64,000 nt of DNA from Actinomycetes bacterium (GTDB taxonomy: Bacteria > Actinomycetota > Acidimicrobiia > Acidimicrobiales > Palsa-688). This document shows, in pieces, positions 33,951 through 43,732 of the stretch. The notes under the pieces are model-generated. The model searched no databases. It saw only the letters and a program-made list of their open reading frames with translations, and was not told the origin of the DNA. The DNA is taken from the NCBI GenBank assembly GCA_021811865.1, contig JAKAQB010000008.1:1-64000 (forward strand), in the 5' to 3' direction. Numbering within the stretch: position 1 is the stretch's first letter; the number at the start of each line of letters is the position of its first letter. The translations under genes and the position numbers were made by a program.

Positions 33951-36035
33951 TCAGGGTCGCGATGGTGACATTCCCGCCGGCACCGACGGGGCCTCGTCGG
34001 GACCGTCGTCTCCCGGCGGCGGCACAAGCCGGCCGGCGCGCCGGCCGTGGCGCAGGTTCCGGATCCACCAGAGCAGGAGGAACAGCCCGGCGCTCACCAT
34101 CAGCACCAGCCCGACCCAGGACACGGCCGTGGAGCGGATGCTGTCACGATCGGAGGCGAGCACGACGGTGCCGTCGGGGGAGAGCAGCTGGACGGTCATC
34201 GTGAACACCCCCGAGGTCCGTGACGTGACGGGGACACGCACGACGCTGACGGGCCCGGAGAGGCTGATCTGGCAGGCTTCGCTCGCGGCGGTGACCCGGC
34301 ACGCCCCGCCCAGGCCGCGGACCGGTCGGAACTGGAGCTTCGGCGACGAGAGCAGCAGCTCCACGTGCACGACCGTGTGGGGCAGGGACTGGACCGTCAC
34401 CGGGAGCGTCCCCGACCGGGCGGTGAATGTGATCGACGTCGCCCTCGGGAGCGTGACCCGTCGCTCGACGGCGTCGATGGCCGCCCTGGCGGCCGCGAGC
34501 ATCGCCGTGGCCCGCCCGTGGCGCAGGCTGCTCGACTCAGCAGCGAGCATGACCCGTTCGACCGACGCCGCCAAGCCCCGGTAGGCCGGGACCAGCTCGC
34601 GGAAGGAGGTCAGCGTCGCCGCCAGGTTGACCACCCCCGGCTGGTCGGCTACAGCCGCCGGCGGCGTCGACGGGTTCAGGTCGAGCGTCGGCGTGCCCGC
34701 CGACACGTGCACCCGCCCGAACAACCCGTTGACGGTGACGGGCACGGCGAACGGGTTGGCGGCAAGGCCCCGCACGAACGTTGCCAACAGCTGCGGCGAC
34801 GCTCCCGCCGGGGCGAAGACGGCGACACCCCGCTCCACGCTCGGCTCCTCCTGCTGTGTCACGGCTATCTCGGCGAGGTCCTGCTCGGCGGCGAGCACAG
34901 GATCGCCCCGAGCCGCCAGGCGGGCGGAGAGCGGGCCGTCGGCGCCCCACACCTCGACGTGGCCGCCCGCCCCGTCGGACAGCGGTGTCGGCCGCCCGAA
35001 GGTGACGTTGGTGTAGGCGGCAGGCAGCGGCGTGAGAGCCGAGTCCGGGACGACCAGTCGCCGCAGCCCGGCGGCGCGCAGATCGGCGAGCGTCCGGTTG
35101 TCGAGGGTCTGGTCAACGGCCCACGTCGAGCGGTCGGGGGAAGCGCCGAGCGCTGACTGCAGGGCGCCGGATCCGGCCGACAGCTGTGTGGCGATCGTGG
35201 CGCCGAGCCCAGCGGCTTCCAGCCGGCGGTACACCACCGGGACATACGACGACGGCAGCAACTGGTCGCCGGTGCCGGCGAGGTGCCCAAGGGCGGCCAC
35301 CACCCGACGGCCCGTGCCTCCCTCCGCTGCGAGGGCGGCGGCCGCAGCGGGATCCACGAGAAGGCTCACCGGTACCGACGCCGCGCCGCGCAGCGCGCCG
35401 ATCAGAGCGGCGACCTGGCTTGTGGGGGGCGGAACCGGGCTCAGGTGACGATCAACGGCAGGTGCAGTGTCCGCCACTGGCACGACAAGGGCGACGGCGA
35501 GGCGCTGGAAGCCGGGCCCAGAGCCGGCGTCGAAGACGAGGAACGTCGTCATGGCCGCTCCGAGCGGGTTGCTCTGCGAGCCGAACAATTGCACCGACAC
35601 CGGGTAGACGGCGTCGATGCCACCGGTGGAGAAGGCGCGCTCACCGTTGGGCACGTTCCCGGTCGAGTCGACAGGGATCCTCACCTGCACGGCCCCTGGG
35701 CCCGCCGGCAGGCTCGCCAACGGCTGCAGGTCGTACCAGGTGGGGCTGTACGGCTCGATCCCGGCGGTTGCCGCCTCGAAGCCACTGCGCGTCGTGACGG
35801 GTGGGTAGACCGCCACCTGGAGCATGTCGGTGCGGGGGGCGGGCGCCGACACGGTCAGGTCCAACACGAACACCGTGCCCGCCCGCACCCATGTCGACTG
35901 GCCGACCAGGTGCACGGCCGGTCGGCCGGCGATGACGCCCGATGGAGGAACGGCCTCCGCCACCTGGGGGAGACCGAGGGCCACGACCAGCCCGAGGGCC
36001 ACCAGGGCGCCCGCCGCCCGGGCCAGCGGTCTCAC
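33951..36035 (-). CDS. DUF6049 envelope protein (Rv3909-like)
   Basis: 694 residues. GTG 36035 gives a signal peptide (RPLARAAGALVALGLVVALG, cleavage near AEAV). A large extracellular part with Ig-like and polysaccharide-deacetylase-like alpha/beta segments follows, then one C-terminal transmembrane helix (SWVGLVLMVSAGLFLLLWWI) and a short basic cytoplasmic tail. This matches the actinobacterial DUF6049 proteins that normally sit immediately upstream of murJ/mviN and are linked to envelope assembly. Here no murJ follows. GTG overlaps the stop of the upstream GNAT gene. Confidence 0.78.
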   Translation of the reverse strand: MRPLARAAGALVALGLVVALGLPQVAEAVPPSGVIAGRPAVHLVGQSTWVRAGTVFVLDLTVSAPAPRTDMLQVAVYPPVTTRSGFEAATAGIEPYSPTWYDLQPLASLPAGPGAVQVRIPVDSTGNVPNGERAFSTGGIDAVYPVSVQLFGSQSNPLGAAMTTFLVFDAGSGPGFQRLAVALVVPVADTAPAVDRHLSPVPPPTSQVAALIGALRGAASVPVSLLVDPAAAAALAAEGGTGRRVVAALGHLAGTGDQLLPSSYVPVVYRRLEAAGLGATIATQLSAGSGALQSALGASPDRSTWAVDQTLDNRTLADLRAAGLRRLVVPDSALTPLPAAYTNVTFGRPTPLSDGAGGHVEVWGADGPLSARLAARGDPVLAAEQDLAEIAVTQQEEPSVERGVAVFAPAGASPQLLATFVRGLAANPFAVPVTVNGLFGRVHVSAGTPTLDLNPSTPPAAVADQPGVVNLAATLTSFRELVPAYRGLAASVERVMLAAESSSLRHGRATAMLAAARAAIDAVERRVTLPRATSITFTARSGTLPVTVQSLPHTVVHVELLLSSPKLQFRPVRGLGGACRVTAASEACQISLSGPVSVVRVPVTSRTSGVFTMTVQLLSPDGTVVLASDRDSIRSTAVSWVGLVLMVSAGLFLLLWWIRNLRHGRRAGRLVPPPGDDGPDEAPSVPAGMSPSRP

Positions 36036-36763
36036 AGCCCGGCGGCCAGGACCGACAGCCCGACCGGCTCGTCGCGGAACCCGACGGAGTGGTACAGCGC
36101 CAGGGCGGCATCGTTGCCGAGTTGGGTGTTGACGACAGCGGACCGGACGCCGCGGCGGCGCATCCAGTGCAGCCCGTCGAGCAGCAACCGGCGCCCGGTG
36201 CCACGGCCCTGCCGGGCAGGATCGACCGCCAGGCGCTGCACGAACCCTCTCGACCCTGACCGGCCGGAGATGCAGTAGCCATCCACGGCGCCGGCTGCCC
36301 ACCGCCGGCGGGGTCGGGCGACGCGCCAGCGGGTGCTCGGGGTCGCCGCCAGGGCGTCGTCGAGGGCGGCCTCGTCGAGCCTCCAGAACGACGAGAAGGC
36401 CGCGCCGTCGACGGCGAGCACGGCGGCCCGATCGGCTCGCCGCCGGCCGCGGGTGAGGGTGGCGCCGGCGGGCACCGGCGGCAGCCGACCGACCAGGTCG
36501 AGCGACAGCAGGTGCAGGCGCTCGGCGACATCGAAGCCGGCGGCGAGGAAGCCCGCCTGCTCGAGTGGCGAGAGGGCACCGGTGAGGACTCTGGTGTACC
36601 CACGGGAGGCGAGGACCTCCAGGCAGTGGTGGAGGAAGGCGGCCGACGGCAGCGGCGCGCTCGGGACCGGGGTCAGCAGCGCCACGTTGCCCTCACCCCG
36701 CCAGCGGCCCGTCCTGGCCTGCTCGCGGCCCCAGCGCAGGATGTCCGCGGCCGGCGCGCTCAT
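36032..36763 (-). CDS. GNAT N-acetyltransferase
   Basis: 243 residues from ATG 36763. The GNAT fold has its acetyl-CoA motif A at VQRLAVDPARQGRGTGRRLL, and motif B at VNTQLGNDAALALYHSVGF. An N-terminal half-domain of GNAT-like topology precedes it. Substrate unknown. The same neighbour occurs beside DUF6049 genes in some actinobacteria. Stop overlaps DUF6049; its start region is divergent from the deacetylase. Confidence 0.78.
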   Translation of the reverse strand: MSAPAADILRWGREQARTGRWRGEGNVALLTPVPSAPLPSAAFLHHCLEVLASRGYTRVLTGALSPLEQAGFLAAGFDVAERLHLLSLDLVGRLPPVPAGATLTRGRRRADRAAVLAVDGAAFSSFWRLDEAALDDALAATPSTRWRVARPRRRWAAGAVDGYCISGRSGSRGFVQRLAVDPARQGRGTGRRLLLDGLHWMRRRGVRSAVVNTQLGNDAALALYHSVGFRDEPVGLSVLAAGL

Positions 36764-36817
36764 GCAACGCACCAGGCTAGTCAGGCTGTCCTCCCACCGT
36801 GCCGGTAGCGTGACGTG

Positions 36818-37837
36818 ATGGCTACCGGCACGCTTCTCTTCGCCACCCACGAGGCGTGCCTGCACCACGAGACGGGCCGGGGTCACCCGGAGCGGCCGGC
36901 GCGCCTCGACGCCGTCGCCGCCGGCGTCGAGCGGGCCCGGGCCGCGGAGGCGGTCCGCCCCGTCGTTCCCCGCCGAGCGACCCGGGACGAGCTGCTGGCC
37001 GTCCACCCCGCTCGATATCTCGACGCGATGGAGGCGTTCTGCCGGGCCGGAGGGGGCGACGTCGACGCCGACACGGTGGCCGGTCCCGACTCCTGGGACG
37101 CGGCGCTCGTGGCCGCCGGCGCCGGGCCGGACATGGTCGCCCGGCTGCGCGCCGGAGAGGCCGACGCCGCCTTCGTGGCCGTCCGGCCGCCCGGGCACCA
37201 CGCCACGCCCCGCCGGGCGATGGGCTTCTGCCTCGTCAACAACGTGGCCGTCACCGCCATGTCGCTCGCCGCCGAGGGTGAGCGGGTCCTGGTGGTGGAC
37301 ATCGACGCCCACCACGGCAACGGGACGCAGGACACCTTCTACACCGACCCGCGCGTGACCTACGTCTCCCTGCACGAGTGGCCGCTGTACCCCGGCACCG
37401 GGTGGCTCGACGAGCGCGGCGCCGGTGCCGGGGAAGGCGCCACGGTCAACCTGCCCCTGCCGAGCGGGGCGACCGGCGACGTGTACCGGACCGCCGTGGC
37501 GGACGTGGTGGAACCGATCGCTTCCCGGTTCGCACCGACCTGGCTGCTCATATCGGCCGGCTTCGACGCCCATCGAGCCGACCCGTTGACCGGCCTCGGC
37601 CTGTCCTCCGGCGACTACGGGGCCGTCGTCGCCGACCTGGTCCCGCTGGTCGCCCCCGGACGGATCGTCGCCGTGCTCGAGGGCGGCTACGACCTCGAGG
37701 CGCTGGCGGTGTCGGCGGCGGCGACCGTCGACGCCCTTCTCGGGGTGCGCAACCTTCCTGAACCCGAGACCGCCGGCGGCCCGGGCCGCGAGATCGTGCT
37801 CGCTGCCCGGCGGCTCCACTCAACTGCCGCTAGCTGA
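36818..37837 (+). CDS. Histone deacetylase-family hydrolase
   Basis: 339 residues. Arginase-like deacetylase fold: GHPERPARLDAV, PPGHHATP (the catalytic His pair), DIDAHHGNGTQD and SAGFDAHRADPL carrying zinc ligands, and a terminal GGYDLEAL. Bacterial members deacetylate acetylpolyamines, acetoin-pathway proteins or protein lysines. ATG 36818 follows a TAGCGT -10-like hexamer by 6 nt, suggesting a leaderless message; an in-frame GTG lies one codon earlier. Its pairing with a divergent GNAT is suggestive only. Confidence 0.92.
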   Translation: MATGTLLFATHEACLHHETGRGHPERPARLDAVAAGVERARAAEAVRPVVPRRATRDELLAVHPARYLDAMEAFCRAGGGDVDADTVAGPDSWDAALVAAGAGPDMVARLRAGEADAAFVAVRPPGHHATPRRAMGFCLVNNVAVTAMSLAAEGERVLVVDIDAHHGNGTQDTFYTDPRVTYVSLHEWPLYPGTGWLDERGAGAGEGATVNLPLPSGATGDVYRTAVADVVEPIASRFAPTWLLISAGFDAHRADPLTGLGLSSGDYGAVVADLVPLVAPGRIVAVLEGGYDLEALAVSAAATVDALLGVRNLPEPETAGGPGREIVLAARRLHSTAAS

Positions 37838-37855
37838 TGCCGATGACTTGTACCA

Positions 37856-38944
37856 GTGTTCGACTTGCAGCAGTTGCTCACACATGTGACGGAGGTCGGC
37901 GGATCGGACCTGCACGTCAAGGCGGGCTCCCCGCCGAGGGTCCGGGTCAACGGGGATCTCCGCCCGACCCCGTTCCAGACCGTCGCGCCCGCCGACATCG
38001 AGTCCTGCATCCGCACGATCCTCGCTTCCGACAAGCTCGAGGAGTTCCTCCGGACCGGCGAGGCCGACTTCTCGCTGTCGGTCACCGAGCTCGGGCGCTT
38101 CCGCGGGAACGCCTTTCGCCAGCGGGGCTCGGCGGCGATGGTCCTGCGCCGGGTCCTGCCCTCCGCCCTCGCCGCCGTCGACCTCGGGCTGCCGACCATT
38201 GTCACCCGCCTCGCCGAGGAGCTGCGGGGGATGGTTCTCGTCACCGGCCCGACCGGCTCGGGGAAGACCACGACGCTGGCGGCGATGATCGACCACATCA
38301 ACCAGACGCGGGCGGCCAACATCATCACCATCGAGGACCCGATCGAGATCCTCCACCCCGACAAGCGGTCGATCGTCAGCCAGCGCGAGATCGGCAACGA
38401 CACCCGGGACTACGTGCAGGCGATGCGTCGGGTCCTGCGGCAGGACCCCGACGTCATCCTGATCGGCGAGATGCGCGACATCGAGACGGTGAGCGCAGCT
38501 CTCACGGCTGCCGAGACAGGCCACCTGGTGCTGTCGACGCTGCACACCACCAACGCGACCGAGACGGTCAACCGGATCGTCGACTTCTTCCCTCCCTTCC
38601 AGCAACAGCAGGTTCGCATGACCCTCGCCGGCGTGTTGCGCGGCGTGATCAGCCAGCGCCTCGTCCAACGGGCAGACGGTGACGGCCGGGTGCCCGCCAT
38701 CGAGGCGATGGTCGTGACCGGCACCATCGCCGACCGGATCGTCGACCCGGCCGCCGGCGGCGGCGAGTCGATCGAGGAGCTCATCGCCGACGGCGAGTAC
38801 CACGGGATGCAGACGTTCGACCAGAGCCTCTTCGGGCTCTACAAGAGCGGCCTCGTCACCCTGCGCGCCGCCCTCGGCGCGGCGACCAACCCGCACGACT
38901 TCCGACTCGCGCTACAGAACGCCGGCCTCCTGAACAGCGCCTGA
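37856..38944 (+). CDS. pilT: PilT-type retraction ATPase
   Basis: 362 residues. N-terminal SDLHVKAGSPPRVRVNGDL is the PilT-family PAS-like start. Walker A GPTGSGKTTTLAAM, Asp box ITIEDPIE, Walker B region DPDVILIGEMRD, and His box LHTTNATETVNRI are all intact. It powers pilus retraction in type IV pilus systems. No pilB, pilC, pilin or pilM-Q genes are in the window, so partners must lie elsewhere. GTG start; only 18 nt from the deacetylase stop. Confidence 0.93.
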   Translation: MFDLQQLLTHVTEVGGSDLHVKAGSPPRVRVNGDLRPTPFQTVAPADIESCIRTILASDKLEEFLRTGEADFSLSVTELGRFRGNAFRQRGSAAMVLRRVLPSALAAVDLGLPTIVTRLAEELRGMVLVTGPTGSGKTTTLAAMIDHINQTRAANIITIEDPIEILHPDKRSIVSQREIGNDTRDYVQAMRRVLRQDPDVILIGEMRDIETVSAALTAAETGHLVLSTLHTTNATETVNRIVDFFPPFQQQQVRMTLAGVLRGVISQRLVQRADGDGRVPAIEAMVVTGTIADRIVDPAAGGGESIEELIADGEYHGMQTFDQSLFGLYKSGLVTLRAALGAATNPHDFRLALQNAGLLNSA

Positions 38945-38990
38945 CCCAGGGCACCGGCGCTCGGGGCACCGACCGGTAGGGTGAACCGCC

Positions 38991-40379
38991 GTGGTCCCGG
39001 ATCGCCTGCAGCCGCTCGTGGCGGAGACGGCGCCGCTCGCCGCCCGGTTCCGGGCGGCGGGCCGGCGCCTGTACCTCGTCGGCGGTGTCGTGCGCGATGC
39101 CGTCCTCGGCCGGCTCGACCCGGACGGGGATCTCGACTTCACGACCGACGCCCCACCTGACGAGATCGAGGCGCTCCTCGCCGGCCTCGCTGATGCCATG
39201 TGGACGCAGGGCAAGCGCTTCGGGACCATCGGCGCGCACCTCGGCGCGCGGACGGTGGAGATCACCACCCACCGGGCCGAGGCCTACCACCCCGACTCGC
39301 GCAAGCCGGACGTCGCCTTTGCCGATGCCGTGGAAGCGGACCTCTCCCGACGCGACTTCACCGTCAACGCCATGGCGCTGGCCTTGCCGGAGCTCACCCT
39401 CGTCGACCCCTTCGACGGGGTCGGTGACCTCGCCGCTGGCCGGCTGCGCACGCCACTCGACCCCGAGGTCAGCTTCGCCGACGACCCCCTGCGGATGCTA
39501 CGCGCCGCCCGGTTCGTCGCCGGCTACCGCCTCACCCCCGACCCCGGGTTGGTCGACGCCGTCAGCGCACTGCGCAGCCGGCTCGACATCGTCTCCGACG
39601 AGCGGATCCGCGACGAACTCGACAAGCTCGTCGTCGTACCCGAGCCGGGCCAGGGTCTGTGGTTCCTGGTGAGCACGGGCCTGGCCGAGCAGTTCCTGCC
39701 CGAGCTGCCGGCGCTGGCGCTCGAAGAGGACCCGGTGCACCGCCACAAGGACGTGCTCGCCCACACCATAGCCGTGGTGGACAAGACATCGCCCGACCGC
39801 CTGCTCAGGTTGGCGGCGCTGTTCCACGACGTGGGCAAGCCCAAGACGCGCTCGTTCGGGCCGAGGGGGACGGTGTCGTTCCACCACCACGAGGTCGTCG
39901 GGGCACGCATGACCCGCGATCGGATGCGGGTGCTGCGGTACGCCAACGAGGACATCGACGTGGTGAGCCAACTCGTCGAGTTGCACCTGCGATTCCACAC
40001 CTACCGGATGGGCTGGACGGACAGTGCTGTCCGGCGCTACGTCCGCGACGCCGGCCCGCTGCTCGATCGCCTCAACGAGCTGACCCGCTGTGACTGCACG
40101 ACCCGCAACGCCGCCAAGGCGGCCGCCCTTTCCCGGCGCATCGACGAGTTGGACGACCGGATCGCCGAGCTACGGGGCAAGGAGGAGCTCGCCGCCCTGC
40201 GCCCCGACCTCGACGGCGTCGAGGTGATGGCACGCCTCGGCATCGGGCCGGGCCGCACCGTCGGCGAAGCCCTCGCCTTCCTCATGGATCTCCGCCTGGA
40301 GGAAGGCCCCCTCGGGAAGGACGAGGCAGCCCGGCGCCTCGACACCTGGTGGGCCGCTCGCACCGAGCGGGAGGGTTGA
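38991..40379 (+). CDS. cca: tRNA CCA nucleotidyltransferase (poly(A) polymerase family)
   Basis: 462 residues. Nucleotidyltransferase head LVGGVVRDAVLG and DGDLDFTTD with the catalytic aspartates, motif SRRDFTVNAMAL, and RNA-binding DDPLRMLRAARF. A C-terminal HD domain (LFHDVGKPKT, FHHHEVVGA) is also present. It adds or repairs the CCA tail, needed here because tRNA-Leu lacks encoded CCA. A TAGGGT hexamer ends 8 nt before GTG with no Shine-Dalgarno, implying leaderless transcription. Confidence 0.93.
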   Translation: MVPDRLQPLVAETAPLAARFRAAGRRLYLVGGVVRDAVLGRLDPDGDLDFTTDAPPDEIEALLAGLADAMWTQGKRFGTIGAHLGARTVEITTHRAEAYHPDSRKPDVAFADAVEADLSRRDFTVNAMALALPELTLVDPFDGVGDLAAGRLRTPLDPEVSFADDPLRMLRAARFVAGYRLTPDPGLVDAVSALRSRLDIVSDERIRDELDKLVVVPEPGQGLWFLVSTGLAEQFLPELPALALEEDPVHRHKDVLAHTIAVVDKTSPDRLLRLAALFHDVGKPKTRSFGPRGTVSFHHHEVVGARMTRDRMRVLRYANEDIDVVSQLVELHLRFHTYRMGWTDSAVRRYVRDAGPLLDRLNELTRCDCTTRNAAKAAALSRRIDELDDRIAELRGKEELAALRPDLDGVEVMARLGIGPGRTVGEALAFLMDLRLEEGPLGKDEAARRLDTWWAARTEREG

Positions 40380-40397
40380 CGGCGGCGTCTTTCCCCG

Positions 40398-41108
40398 TCA
40401 GTTCCCTTCCTTGCGAGCCCGGACGATCAGCGTCGGCGGCAGCCGCGCGGCCGCCTCCTCCCAGAAAGCGCTGCGCGGCACCCCAGCGGGCGGCTCCGGC
40501 TCGAGGACGAGGTCGACCCGGTAGCTCGCCCGCACCAAACCGGTGAACAGCTCCGACAGCGGGTGGTGGTACTCGGCGAAGCTCACCCCGCCGCGCTCCA
40601 CCAGCCGGGGGCCGCGCTCGAAGTACGACCCGCTCGGATCCCACGCCGGGTGCGGCAGGCTGAACACCAGCGGCGCCCCCACCTTGAGGACCCGGTGCAC
40701 TTGGCGGAACACCCGGCCGAGGTCCTCGACATAGGCAAAGGCGTAGGCCGAGAAGACGAGGTCGATCGAGTCCGCCCGCAGGAAGGCGAGGTCGGCGAGG
40801 TCACCGTGGCGGAGCTCGACGCGCACCTCGTGTCGCGCCGCCAGGCTTCGCGCAAAGGCAAGCTGCTCCACCGAGAAGTCCACCCCGATGGCCGTCGCCC
40901 CCGCCTTGGCGAAGGCGACCGAGCACTGTCCGCCGCCACAGCCGAGCTCGAGCACCCGCTTGGCACGCAGGTCGCCGAGGACGCGCAGCTCCTCCTCGGT
41001 CGGGATGTCCGGCCCGTAGTGCACGACCGTGGCCGGCCACTGCGCCGCCTCCTGGTAGGCGGCGGCGTAGCGATCCCATGCGGCGGCGTTGTCGATCGGC
41101 ACCGCCAC
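40398..41108 (-). CDS. Class I SAM-dependent methyltransferase
   Basis: 236 residues. SAM-binding motif I VLELGCGGGQCSVAFAKAG, acidic loop GVDFSVEQLAFA, motif II region DLVFSAYAFAYVED, and post-motif VLKVGAPLVFSLPHP. UbiE/COQ5-like small-molecule methyltransferase by shape; the substrate is not predictable. It lies 36 nt downstream of ino1 on the same strand, so it may be the third gene of the padR-ino1 transcript. Confidence 0.85.
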   Translation of the reverse strand: MAVPIDNAAAWDRYAAAYQEAAQWPATVVHYGPDIPTEEELRVLGDLRAKRVLELGCGGGQCSVAFAKAGATAIGVDFSVEQLAFARSLAARHEVRVELRHGDLADLAFLRADSIDLVFSAYAFAYVEDLGRVFRQVHRVLKVGAPLVFSLPHPAWDPSGSYFERGPRLVERGGVSFAEYHHPLSELFTGLVRASYRVDLVLEPEPPAGVPRSAFWEEAAARLPPTLIVRARKEGN

Positions 41109-41144
41109 ATCCTGGCAGAGCGCCGCGCCGGCGGCTCGAACCTG

Positions 41145-42242
41145 CTACAGCACCTGGCTCGAAGCGCCTGGCTCCAGCCCTGCAGCGAACGCCTCCACCA
41201 TGTCGTGGGCGATGTCGTCGTGGTACTGCACCGGGGGCGACTTCATGAAGTAGGCAGACGGTCCCACGAGCGGCCCCCCGAGGCCACGATCGAGCGCCAG
41301 CTTCACGCACCGGATGGCGTCGATGATCACGCCGGCCGAGTTGGGGGAGTCCCACACCTCGAGCTTGAGCTCCACGTTGAGCGGCACGTCACCGAAGTTG
41401 CGTCCCTCCAGCCGGATGTAGGCCCACTTCCGATCGTCGAGCCACGACACGTGGTCCGAGGGGCCGATGTGAACGTCGTCCGCGTCGATGCCCCGCTCGA
41501 CCTGACTGGTGACCGACTGGGTCTTCGACACCTTCTTGGACTGCAGGCGCTCCCGCTCCAACATGTTCTTGAAGTCCATGTTGCCCCCGACGTTCAGCTG
41601 GTACGTCCGGTCCAAGACGAGCCCCCGGTCCTCGAACAGCCGGGCGAGGATGCGGTGCACGATCGTCGCGCCCACCTGGCTCTTGATGTCGTCGCCGATG
41701 ATGGGCACCCCGGCGTCGGTGAACGCCCGGGCCCACTCCGGGTCGCTGGCGATGAACACGGGGATGGCGTTGACGAAGCCGACACCTGCGTCGAGCGCAG
41801 CGCGGGCGTAGTGCTTCTGCGCCTCCTCCGAACCGACCGGCAGGTAGGAGACGAGGACGTCCGCCTTCACCTTCCGGAGGACGTCGGCGACGTCGGCGGC
41901 TTCGGCCGGCGACTCCTCGATGGTCTCCCGGTAGTACCGGCCAAGCCCGTCGAGGGTCGGTCCGCGCCGCACCTCGACCCCGAGCTCACCGACGGAGGCG
42001 AAGCGAATCGTGTTGTTCTGACCGGCGAAGATCGCCTTGCCGAGGTCGAGGCCGACCTTGGCAGCATCCACGTCGAAGGCGGCAACGAGCTCGACGTCGC
42101 CGACGTGGTAGCCCCCGAGCTCGACGTGCATGAGGCCCGGGACCCGCTCGGTCGGGTCGGCGTCCCGGTAGTACTCGACACCCTGGATCAGCGAGCTGGC
42201 GCAGTTTCCCACGCCGGCGATGGCGACCCGGATCTTGCTCAT
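41145..42242 (-). CDS. ino1: myo-inositol-1-phosphate synthase
   Basis: 365 residues, actinobacterial length. NAD-binding [20 protein letters not shown], then [41 protein letters not shown] and [11 protein letters not shown], all conserved active-site segments. It converts glucose 6-phosphate to inositol 1-phosphate for phosphatidylinositol and possibly mycothiol. The ATG overlaps the TGA of the PadR gene, and GGAGAG lies upstream. The padR-ino1 pairing is also found in mycobacteria. Confidence 0.95.
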   Translation of the reverse strand: MSKIRVAIAGVGNCASSLIQGVEYYRDADPTERVPGLMHVELGGYHVGDVELVAAFDVDAAKVGLDLGKAIFAGQNNTIRFASVGELGVEVRRGPTLDGLGRYYRETIEESPAEAADVADVLRKVKADVLVSYLPVGSEEAQKHYARAALDAGVGFVNAIPVFIASDPEWARAFTDAGVPIIGDDIKSQVGATIVHRILARLFEDRGLVLDRTYQLNVGGNMDFKNMLERERLQSKKVSKTQSVTSQVERGIDADDVHIGPSDHVSWLDDRKWAYIRLEGRNFGDVPLNVELKLEVWDSPNSAGVIIDAIRCVKLALDRGLGGPLVGPSAYFMKSPPVQYHDDIAHDMVEAFAAGLEPGASSQVL

Positions 42243-43063
42243 CTGGTGCTCTCCTTGTCCGACCCCGTGGTCATGGCCACCGGGGTTGTCGTGGTCCGGG
42301 GGTGCTCCCCCGACGAGTCGGCGCGCGGGCCGCCGTGGCGCCGCTCGCCCGGGTTGGGGACGGCGCCCGGGGCGCCGCGGTCGGTGGCGCGCTCGGGGGC
42401 ACCCGGCACGGGGCGGTCGGTGGCGCCCACGGCGGCGCTGGCGGCGCGCGCCTCGCGCTCTCGTGCGATCAGCCGCTCGATCCACGACAAGTCGTGCTCG
42501 GTCGCCTCCCGGTCGTGCTCGAGCAGGCTGTGCAGGTAGGCGTCGAGCTTGTCCCTCGTCGTGCGGGCGCGGGCACCAGAGCGGTTGAGGCGCTCGAGGA
42601 GCTGGAGCCGGCGACGTTCGAGCATCCCGAGGCGAGCATCGTCCGACAGGTACCGGGCGAACGCCAGACGGAGGCTGAACAGCCTGGCGTCCTCTGCAGG
42701 CCCGCTCTCTTCTGCGAGCAGCTCGGCGAAGAGCTCCTCGCCGCGCTGGGTGATGCGGTACACCTTGCGGCTCCTACCTCGCCGGGTACCAGCCGTCCTG
42801 GCCCGGAACGCCGCCAGTTCCCCTCCGAGCGATCCCGTCTGCGGGATCGGGCTCGTGTCGGCAGCCAGCTCGACGCTGCGCACGGCGCCGGCCCGCTCCA
42901 GGCGCGCCAGGGCGGGGTACAGCGAGCCGAACGACACCCCGGAGCCCAACCCGAGCGTCTCGGCGAGGCGCTTCTTCAACTCGTAGCCGTGGAGGTCCTG
43001 CTCCTTCAGCAGGCCGAGCATGGCGAGTTCGAGCACGCGAGCCTTTCGCTGGTCTGGGTTCAT
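42239..43063 (-). CDS. PadR-family transcriptional regulator
   Basis: 274 residues. Winged HTH in the first 90 residues ([40 protein letters not shown], then [18 protein letters not shown]). A C-terminal dimerisation helix bundle follows, and the last 60 residues are disordered. PadR proteins are usually autorepressors relieved by a ligand. It is the first gene of the ino1 operon and has an inverted-repeat operator candidate directly upstream, so control of inositol synthesis is inferred. Confidence 0.9.
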   Translation of the reverse strand: MNPDQRKARVLELAMLGLLKEQDLHGYELKKRLAETLGLGSGVSFGSLYPALARLERAGAVRSVELAADTSPIPQTGSLGGELAAFRARTAGTRRGRSRKVYRITQRGEELFAELLAEESGPAEDARLFSLRLAFARYLSDDARLGMLERRRLQLLERLNRSGARARTTRDKLDAYLHSLLEHDREATEHDLSWIERLIAREREARAASAAVGATDRPVPGAPERATDRGAPGAVPNPGERRHGGPRADSSGEHPRTTTTPVAMTTGSDKESTR

Positions 43064-43084
43064 CCGGGAAGCGTCGCCGCACTA

Positions 43085-43115
43085 TATCGAGCCGATACAT
43101 CTACCGACATATCGG
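43085..43115. promoter_or_regulatory. Putative PadR operator in divergent promoter region
   Basis: Three alternating half-sites: TATCG (43085-43089), CGATA (43093-43097) and TATCG (43110-43114). TATCG-AGC-CGATA is a perfect hyphenated palindrome, and CCGATA-N12-TATCGG a second. It is about 20-50 nt upstream of padR and locally AT-rich against the background. Fits an autoregulatory operator. Confidence 0.5.
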
Positions 43116-43199
43116 GGTGATCTTGGCGCCGTCGCGGTGGGCGAGGCGCGCCCGGAGCACCCATGCTCCGGCGACGACGCCCGCGAGTAGGGTGCCCGG

Positions 43200-43634
43200 G
43201 TGATGGGTTTCCGTCCCGAGTCGTTGCGAGGCGCCAGCGCCGCCGGCCAGGTCGCGGGCCACGTGGATTACCGCCTGGCGCGCAACGCCGTGGTGAACGA
43301 GTTCCGTAAGGGCCGCCTGTCCCGTCTCGACGTCTGCGATGCCCACCCGGAGCTGCTCCGGGCTGCCGGCAGCGTGGGCGAGGAGACCCCCGAGGAGTGC
43401 CCGATCTGCGAGGAGGATCGGGTGCGGCTGGTGTCGTACGTGTTCGGCGCTCGCCTGCCACCCAGCGGGAAGTTGGTGAGCACCCGGGCGGAGCTCGCCA
43501 AGCTGAGCCGCACCGACAGGCACCTCGCCTGCTACGTCGTCGAGGTCTGCCCCACCTGTTCGTGGAACCACCTGGCCCAGACCTTCGCCGTGGCCAGCAG
43601 CGGCGGTCCGGCCGGCCGGCGCGCTACGACGTAA
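43200..43634 (+). CDS. DUF5318 protein (Rv0049-like)
   Basis: 144 residues. VDYRLARNAVVNEFRKGRLSRLDVCDAHPELLRAA is followed by a zinc-ribbon-like pair CPICEED and VCPTCSWNH. This matches the actinobacterial DUF5318 family, found next to padR-ino1 and ponA in mycobacteria. Function unknown; metal binding by the four Cys is inferred. A TAGGGT hexamer ends 6 nt before GTG, so probably leaderless; ATG one codon later is an alternative. Confidence 0.82.
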   Translation: MMGFRPESLRGASAAGQVAGHVDYRLARNAVVNEFRKGRLSRLDVCDAHPELLRAAGSVGEETPEECPICEEDRVRLVSYVFGARLPPSGKLVSTRAELAKLSRTDRHLACYVVEVCPTCSWNHLAQTFAVASSGGPAGRRATT

Positions 43635-43732
43635 CCGGCCCACGCGGCGCACCCCGCTCCACGATCTCAACAGTACGATCCACGGGACCGCCGGCAGCCG
43701 CGTGGGCGCTGGACGGGACAGGAGGAAGGGCC

